From Smallanthus sonchifolius (lineage: Eukaryota; Streptophyta; Magnoliopsida; Asterales; Asteraceae): a stretch of DNA of 64,000 nt. Location: assembly GCA_023525975.1 (NCBI GenBank), contig JAKNSE010000037.1, forward strand, positions 4,756,501-4,820,500, in the 5' to 3' direction. This document shows, piece after piece, positions 57,844 through 64,000 of the stretch (positions are counted from its first letter, which is position 1; each line of letters opens with the position of its first letter). The notes below the pieces were generated by a model. It was not told where the DNA came from. It searched no databases and worked only from the letters and a program-made list of their open reading frames with translations. A program made the translations under genes and the position numbers.

Positions 57844-58456
57844 GTTCACTATAAAACTTATTTTAATGAGAAAACCAAAAAACTCCTACTGCATATGTGT
57901 AGTACACCCAAAACCCCAACCCACCCTCAAAAACCTAACCCCCCCCACCCCCACCCAAAAACCTAAACCCACCCCACCCACCCCCCCCCCCCCAAAAAAA
58001 ACCTAAACCTCCCACCACCCCCCCAAAAACCTAAACTCCCCACCCCACCCCTCCAAAAACCTAAACTAAACCCAAAAACTATACCAAAAAACCTAACCCA
58101 CCCCCAAAAACCTAATCCCATCACCCCAACCCCACCCAACCAAAAACATAACCCCACCCCACCTACCCACCCCCCCAAAAACCTAAACCCCCCCATCCCA
58201 TCCCACCCCTTCAAAAACCTAACCTAAAAGCTAAACTAAACCCAAAAAACTAAGTTCAAAAGTTAAACCCACTACTTTTCGAGTTTTTTTTTTTTTTGAA
58301 CGAGGTCGACGTGGGAAACAAGGGCTCCGAAGCAGTTTTTTAATTTTTGATTTATTTTTTGAGTTATGATTTTTTTATTTTTTTATTTTTACCTTAAATA
58401 AGTAGTTTTTTGGTTTTCTCATGAACATTGAGTTTTCTAATGATCCTTCCCCTATA
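57841..58456. mobile_element. (TA)n-associated MITE family E, copy 1
   Basis: The left end (GAGTTCAC, AAAACTTATTTTAATGAGAA) and the right end (TTTTCTCATGAACATTGAGT) are inverted. The core is (CCCCACCCAAAAACCTAAA)-like, that is G-rich on the minus strand. Copies 2 and 3 are at 58799-59284 and 63065-63505. Confidence 0.75.
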
Positions 58457-58766
58457 TCAAGAGAAAACCACAAAGTTAGGCGAAAACCAAGAAAACCACT
58501 AAAACAATGTGTACTACTATGGACTACATATACGTAACCGCAATTTTTTTGTTTTCTTTTTACTTATACGTAACACTATGGGTTACGTATACGTAAGCCA
58601 ATATTTAAATGATTTTTTAGTAAAAATGTGTAATATTACATTGATACTCTTATAAATAAATAAAAACAAAATAAAAAATAAATATTATCATATGATTGGT
58701 TAAAATTGGTTTTTTTAGTGGTTTTCTCGATTTTCGCTTAACTATGTGGTTTTCTCTGGAACTCTC

Positions 58767-58769
<3 letters not shown>
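58457..58769. mobile_element. MITE family F, copy 1
   Basis: The ends AGAGAAAACCACAAAGTTAG and CTATGTGGTTTTCTCT are inverted copies, and the core has the palindromes TTACGTATACGTAA. It directly adjoins family E copy 1. Copy 2 at 59286-59610 adjoins E copy 2 in the same way. Confidence 0.75.
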
Positions 58770-58798
<29 letters not shown>

Positions 58799-58799
<1 letters not shown>

Positions 58800-59284
58800 T
58801 GAGTTCACTAGAAAACTCATTTTAATGAAAAAAACCAAAAAACTCTTACTGCATATGTGTAGTATATCCAAAACCCCAACCCACCCTCAAAAACCTAACC
58901 CCCCCCCACCCCACCCCCACCCAAAAACCTAAACCCACCCCACCCCCACCCAAAAACCTAACCCCACCCCACCTACCCCCTCACCCACCCCCAAAAACCT
59001 AATCCCCCTCAACCACCCACCCCCCAAAAACCTAAACCCCCCACCCCGTCAAAACCCTAACCTAAAAGCTAAACTAAACCCAAAAAATTAAGTCCAAAAG
59101 TTAAACCCACTACTTTTCGAGTTTTTTTTTTTTTTGAACGAGGACGACGTGGGAAACAAGGGATCCGAAGCCGTTTTTTAATTTTTGATTTATTTTTTGA
59201 GTTATGATTTTTTTTTTTACCTTAAATAAGTAGTTTTTTTGGTTTTCTCATAAACATTGAGTTTTCTTATGATCCTTCCCCTAT
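58799..59284. mobile_element. MITE family E, copy 2
   Basis: Same ends and C-rich core as copy 1, with a shorter core. It is preceded by (TA)n and followed immediately by family F copy 2. Confidence 0.75.
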
Positions 59285-59285
59285 A

Positions 59286-59607
59286 AGGATCAAGAGAAAA
59301 CCATAAAGTTAGGCGAAAACCAAGAAAACCACTAAAACAATGTGTAATACTATGGACTACATATACGTAACCGCAATTTTTTTATTTTCTTTTTACGTAT
59401 ACGTAACACTATGGGTTACGTATACGTAAGCCAATATTTAAATGATTTTTTAGTAAAAATGTGTAATATTACATTGATACTCTTATAAATAAATAAAAAT
59501 AAAATAAAATAAAAAATAAATATTATCATATGATTGGTTAAAATTGGTTTTTTTAGTGGTTTTCTAGGTTTTCGCTTAACTATGTGGTTTTCTCTGGAAC
59601 CCTCCCC

Positions 59608-59610
<3 letters not shown>
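59286..59610. mobile_element. MITE family F, copy 2
   Basis: Close copy of 58457-58769 in the same orientation. The E-F pair was therefore duplicated as a unit, or F targets the E end. It is followed by (TA)n to 59641. Confidence 0.75.
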
Positions 59611-59640
<30 letters not shown>

Positions 59641-60129
59641 ATAGGAGATATATACAATGAAAACTCATGTAAGTTTAGAAAACTATGAAAGCCCAACATG
59701 TGACTCTTATTTTGCCACATACACCATCTTCATATTTCAAGAAATACACATGGACGGGTATTTTTGGTAATTCACAGTACCCTATCTTTTCATTTGTACT
59801 ATCTAGAAAGACCCACTCTTATTCCTGACATAATCACTTCATTTTCTTTTTTTATAATTTTCAAACTCACCATTTCTCTCATTTTCTCTTTTGAGAATAG
59901 ATGAAGAACACATCCATGGATTCACCCTCTCTCCTTCTTATTCCATTCTTTAGCCCTTCTTTCACCATTCTCCCGTCGTAGCCTCCATCGTGAAAGACGG
60001 CGTTAAACGTCACCATTTTCTGGTATTATTTATTTTTTGGTTCTTGTAGGTAATTTAATGTAAATTTTGTGGTTTTTCAAGAAAAATGTGATTTAATGGA
60101 GTATAGAAAAAAAACTTAGATTGTGTGTG

Positions 60130-60640
60130 AAATGGTTGCACGAGATTTTGAAGGGAAGCTTTCTTTAGAGCATGAGAAGCTTAAAAAGCTTTTTGAATCA
60201 GCAGAAAAAAATCCAATGAAATGGGTACAGATTTAATTATTTGGTTTTTTTTAATTTCAATCTTACTATTCTTGATATTTAACATTTTCCACAATTTGAT
60301 TCATGTTGTGATTTATCTAATTGGGTTCTAGAAATGCTAATGAATGCAAAGGAAGAAGAACTGAATGCGATAATCGAGGACTTGCAAATAGATTACTCGG
60401 TTTTTCAAGAGAAATTCATCAAAGAAGAGACCTAAAAACTGGTAAGAATTAGAAAAAAAAAACCATGAAAAAATCAAGAAAATTTGATTATTGATTATTG
60501 ATGGTTGAACTGGTTTCAGGCTGCCATTGAAACATTGATGACATAAAAGAATGCTAGAGTGATAGCAGAAAGGTCACAAGCCTTCCTCACAGAAGAACTT
60601 GAAAAGACTCAAAGAGAATGTTCAAGTGTAAACTAGAAGG
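60130..60640 (+). pseudogene. coiled-coil gene fragment, possibly kinesin-14
   Basis: Three exon-like pieces encode charged helices: RDFEGKLSLEHEKLKKLFES (60136-60230), NAKEEELNAIIEDLQIDYSV then FQEKFIKEET (60335-60440), and an AAIETL piece with ARVIAERSQAFLTEELEKTQ (60520-60630). The last two recall the stalk of plant KIN-14 kinesins. Stops interrupt each piece and no motor domain is seen. The surroundings (59641-60130) look like a transposon, so it may be a captured fragment. Family assignment is tentative. Confidence 0.35.
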
Positions 60641-60779
60641 TTATAGAATTGGATCTAAATATTTAAAAATTATAATAAAATCTATCATTTTTGATATATT
60701 TATATGTGACGGATATTAGTTTTTCAGATATCATCACTCAATGAGTTGTTGAGCATTTGATGTTTTCCAAATCTCTTTT

Positions 60780-61980
60780 GCCCTTTTTTGACGTTGAACT
60801 TTTCTGTTGTTAGCTACATATGTAACATTTATTGTTAGCTACATATGCAATATTTTTTAGTTACATAATGTAAATATTGTAATGTTCAAGACATAAACAG
60901 TTATTGATTACATATATAGATCTTTTTGTTGTTAGCTACATATATAACATTTGTTAGCTACAAATGTAACATTTTATTATTTATCATCTGGTTACATATT
61001 TAATTATTATTATTCAACTGTGTTTTTATAATTTTGATGAACAGAGCATATTATAGATGCAGTACTTCAAAGGGTGGTTTGGCCTAAAAACAATTGAAGC
61101 GAAATAGATCTAACCTAGTTATGTAAGAACAAACAAATCTGAAACGATGTAATATTGATCTATATATTAATTAGTTGTATTTTTTTCTTTTTCGTGTATT
61201 AGGGATTTTGTATGTTGGTATAACATAAACTTAAGCTCATTCAACATCTTATAATTAGCTTTGTTTTTCTTATTGCAGATGGATAAAAAATAGAATAGTG
61301 ATTGATTATATAAGAAACAAAGACACAGTTGTAATAGATTGTATATGTGAATTTTATGTTTCGTGTAAAGTTTTACATAGGGTAACATTCCCGATCAAGG
61401 ACGTCGGTTTAGGTTGTGAATATGTAAAATTATCGAAATGACATGTATTTATTGTACTATGATTTATGAAGGATTTTGATTATGGGTTTTTACTATGTTT
61501 TGTTGTTTACCAAGCAAGTAGAGAAATGTTACATATGTAGATAACAATGTTTCATATATAGCTGATAAAGTTACATATGTGTACTACCAAATTTTACGTA
61601 TCTAACTACTTTATAAAAAACCCTCATTTAAAAAAAACTATTATTTTTATTATTGACTTTTATATATTTAACATTGGTAGTCAAATATTTATATAGCTGA
61701 GAAAGTTACATATGTACCAAATTAATTACCAACGCATGTGGAATATTTATTTTATATTAAGTTACATATGCATAACAATCCAGTTGCATATGTGTAACAT
61801 GCTATTTACGCGTGTCTTGAAGATGACATCAAGTCATGTACATTTGAAAACAAAAAAAAGGATAATTCAGAACTAACTGAAAGATTGGACGTCACCATAT
61901 TTATATTAAGTTACATATGTGTAACAAGCAGTTACAACTGTTACATATGTGTAACATTATAATGTTACGTATGTAATTAT
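60780..61980. repeat. dispersed GTTACATATGTGTAAC-type palindromes in AT-rich DNA
   Basis: More than a dozen copies or halves of TTACATATGT(A/G)TAAC occur on both strands through this AT-rich stretch, often paired. No gene is seen. The array resembles clustered binding sites or repeated short hairpins and may belong to the transposon that also holds the coiled-coil fragment. Confidence 0.6.
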
Positions 61981-62061
61981 AAAAAAAATAGGACATAACT
62001 AAGATGTATTTATCTGTACTGCCAAACATGTTTTTAGAATGAACTTATCACTAAGATACAA

Positions 62062-62095
62062 CTAGTAATTGTGCCCCGCGCATTGCGACACGTTT
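62062..62095 (-). mobile_element. Helitron-like 3' end
   Basis: On the minus strand GTGTCGCAATGCGCGGGGCAC can fold into an imperfect hairpin, then AATTACTAG is followed by T. The body would lie to the right (62.1-63.0 kb), which has a CTTCCTCACAATAAACC repeat (62410-62540) and no clear gene. A 74-codon reading frame at 62544-62768 has no recognisable domain. Confidence 0.45.
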
Positions 62096-63021
62096 ACAAC
62101 AAACAATAATATTTACTTTACCCTTGCCGGCACATAACCATCAAACTTCTCGGTCCTCCGATGGTGGCGACCGGTTAAGATCCGGGACATTAGCCATCAC
62201 GAACCCATTTCCATAATTTGCTTCAAAGTAGCAAAACAAAATCCAATTTAGTTTTGAGTCTTTATTTCATCCGTTCTTGATTTGTTTAACATCTAATAAC
62301 CCAACAAACGAAAAATTCAAATACTATTAAAAGTTAAGTGCAAATTGAAAACAATGATAGCAGAAATATTTGAACCAAAAAATTTAGAAATTATGAGTTT
62401 AACCAAACATTCATATCTCAACCTCCATCATCTTCCTCACAATAAACCTTTTCATCAAAGAAATTGAAAAACCTTTTCATCACAATAAACCTTTTCATCA
62501 TCTTCCTCACAATAAACCTCCATCATCTTCCTCACAAAAAACGTTGCGACGATTAGGAGTACTTGAACGACGTGTGACGGTTACGATGCCAAGGAAGGAA
62601 AACACTGCGAAGATGACGGCGAAAAACGTACCAGAGACGACGATGACACCGCCGACGGTGGATGGAGGTCAACGATCTTCTTCAAAAGGCAGAGAAAATA
62701 GAAAATGGGGTTTCTTTGCTCTTCAACGATTGTGCCACACACACACTCTCACCATTTTTGCTTTTTGAAATTTGCTAAAGTTTTTTATCATTGTTTTTTA
62801 ATTTGATTTGATGGTTGAATGGAGGGTTGCACTGTCCAAGGCAAAAAATACTAAATGTCAAATTACATTGTTACCCTTATTGTACTATTAAAGCTTTATC
62901 AAATTCAAAATCAAATCCATTAAATCAAGATTTCATCATAGCCTTCCATTTATTTAAATCAATGGCTATAAATGAGTTTCTAGAGTTTACACAACTAACC
63001 CAAGTTTTCAAAATATCCATA

Positions 63022-63063
<42 letters not shown>

Positions 63064-63064
63064 G

Positions 63065-63503
63065 TGAGTTCACAAGAAAACTCATTTTAATGAGAAAACC
63101 AAAAAACTCCTACTACATATGTGTAGTATACCCAAAACCACAACCCACCCTCAACCCCCCACCCCCCAAAAACCTAAACCCCCACCCCCACCCAAAAACC
63201 TAACCCCACCCCACCTACCCCCTCACCCACCCCACAAAAACCTAAACCCCCACCCCGCCCCACCCCTCCAAAACCCTAACCTAAAAGCTAAACTAAACCC
63301 AAAAAACTAAGTTCAAAAGCTAAACCCACTACTTTTCGAGTTTTTTTTTTAACGAGGACGACGTGGGAAACAAAGGCTCCGAAGCAGTTTTTTAATTTTT
63401 GATTTATTTTTTGAGTTATGATTTTTTTTTATTTTTTTTACCTTAAATAAGTTGTTTTTTGGTTTTTTTTCATAAACATTGAGTTTTCTTATGATCATTC
63501 CCC

Positions 63504-63505
<2 letters not shown>
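63065..63505. mobile_element. MITE family E, copy 3
   Basis: Same ends and C-rich core as 57841-58456, again between (TA)n tracts (63022-63060 and 63503-63620). Confidence 0.75.
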
Positions 63506-63534
<29 letters not shown>

Positions 63535-63620
63535 GTATATATATGTATATGTATATGTATATATATGTATATATATGTATATGTATATGTATATATATGT
63601 ATATACATATATATATATAT

Positions 63621-64000
63621 AGGGTTAGGTTCAAATGAGAACTCATAAATACTTGAGAACTCACGTGAACTCGTCAAAAAACCAATTAAAACCATTTTTT
63701 TTGTTTTCACTATCTTTATTATTAAAATATAACATAAAAAATGATTTATCTCTCCAATTAATTCATCCTTTCTCTCTAAATTATCCTTAAAAAAAATTAT
63801 ATATATGCGTAAATGGTAAACACTTACACATGTGTAAGTGGTAAACTTACATAAGTGTATATTTTTTTTTAATATATGAAGACATGTAAATTTACATATA
63901 TAAATTCATTTTTTTATATTGTATTATATCAATAAAGATAGTAAAAATAAAAAAAATGGTTTTGATTGGTTTTTTGACGAGTTCTCAAAATATTTAAGAG
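63621..64000. mobile_element. MITE with inverted ends, cut by the window edge
   Basis: GAACTCGTCAAAAAACCAAT near 63664 and its inverse ATTGGTTTTTTGACGAGTTC near 63966 form long arms. The element starts right after (TA)n and GGGTTAGGTTC. Its right end lies at or just beyond the window. Confidence 0.7.

Noticed and set aside
57480..58214. Glycine-rich or proline-rich proteins on both strands
   Set aside because: Translation of G/C-rich MITE cores; composition only.
62544..62768. Basic 74-codon protein
   Set aside because: No domain, no homologous copy in the window, and it lies in transposon-like sequence; kept only as a remark.

Overview
This window is nuclear DNA of a eudicot plant. TIR-type NLR immune genes argue against a grass. 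The LTR families opening with TGTCACACCCC and CGACGGCGGA-like sequence are of a kind I associate with Asteraceae, so that family is a guess, not a demonstration. Real genes are few and nearly everything else is transposon.

Two tandem paralogous TIR-NB-LRR genes lie head to tail on the minus strand: NLR1 (5564 to 62) and NLR2 (54238 to 39577). They share the same eight-exon structure, with four exon lengths identical (66, 222, 717 and 77 bp). The order is TIR, NB-ARC, a 22-codon linker exon, LRR exon 1, LRR exon 2, post-LRR C-JID, a 77-bp linker exon and a terminal HMA (heavy-metal-associated, HPP-type) domain. I found the 77-bp exon by reading splice sites. It converts phase 1 to phase 0 in both genes and so joins the HMA domain to the receptor in frame. 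This makes them TNLs with a C-terminal integrated HMA domain, the kind of decoy known from rice CC-NLRs. Both copies are broken as written: NLR1 has three small frameshifts, and NLR2 has a 1-nt TIR deletion plus a 5.2-kb CACTA transposon inside the NB-ARC exon.

Between the genes (about 5.6-39 kb) lies a nest of transposons. A 5'-truncated Ty1/copia element was invaded by a Ty3/gypsy chromovirus (A). Part of that locus was duplicated and one copy collapsed to a solo LTR. Two large LTR elements without pol (B, 13401-26332, and C, 28325-37968) then inserted. B was itself hit by a solo LTR, and C by a SINE. Each step is marked by a target-site duplication. B and C have no recognisable gag-pol, but in the gag position both carry remnants of the same acidic/proline-rich protein ending in a membrane tail anchor. 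Their LTRs contain tRNA-like A/B-box modules.

Inside the TIR/NB-ARC intron of NLR2 sits an LTR-like element (49979-53713). It contains a Pack-MULE-like element that captured an exon of a methylthioadenosine nucleosidase gene. Upstream of NLR2 (54.3-64 kb) are SINEs, Helitron-like 3' ends, foldback MITEs seated in (TA)n tracts with G/C-rich telomere-like cores, and a possible kinesin fragment.

The single-base frameshifts may be true pseudogene lesions or assembly errors; sequence alone cannot decide.
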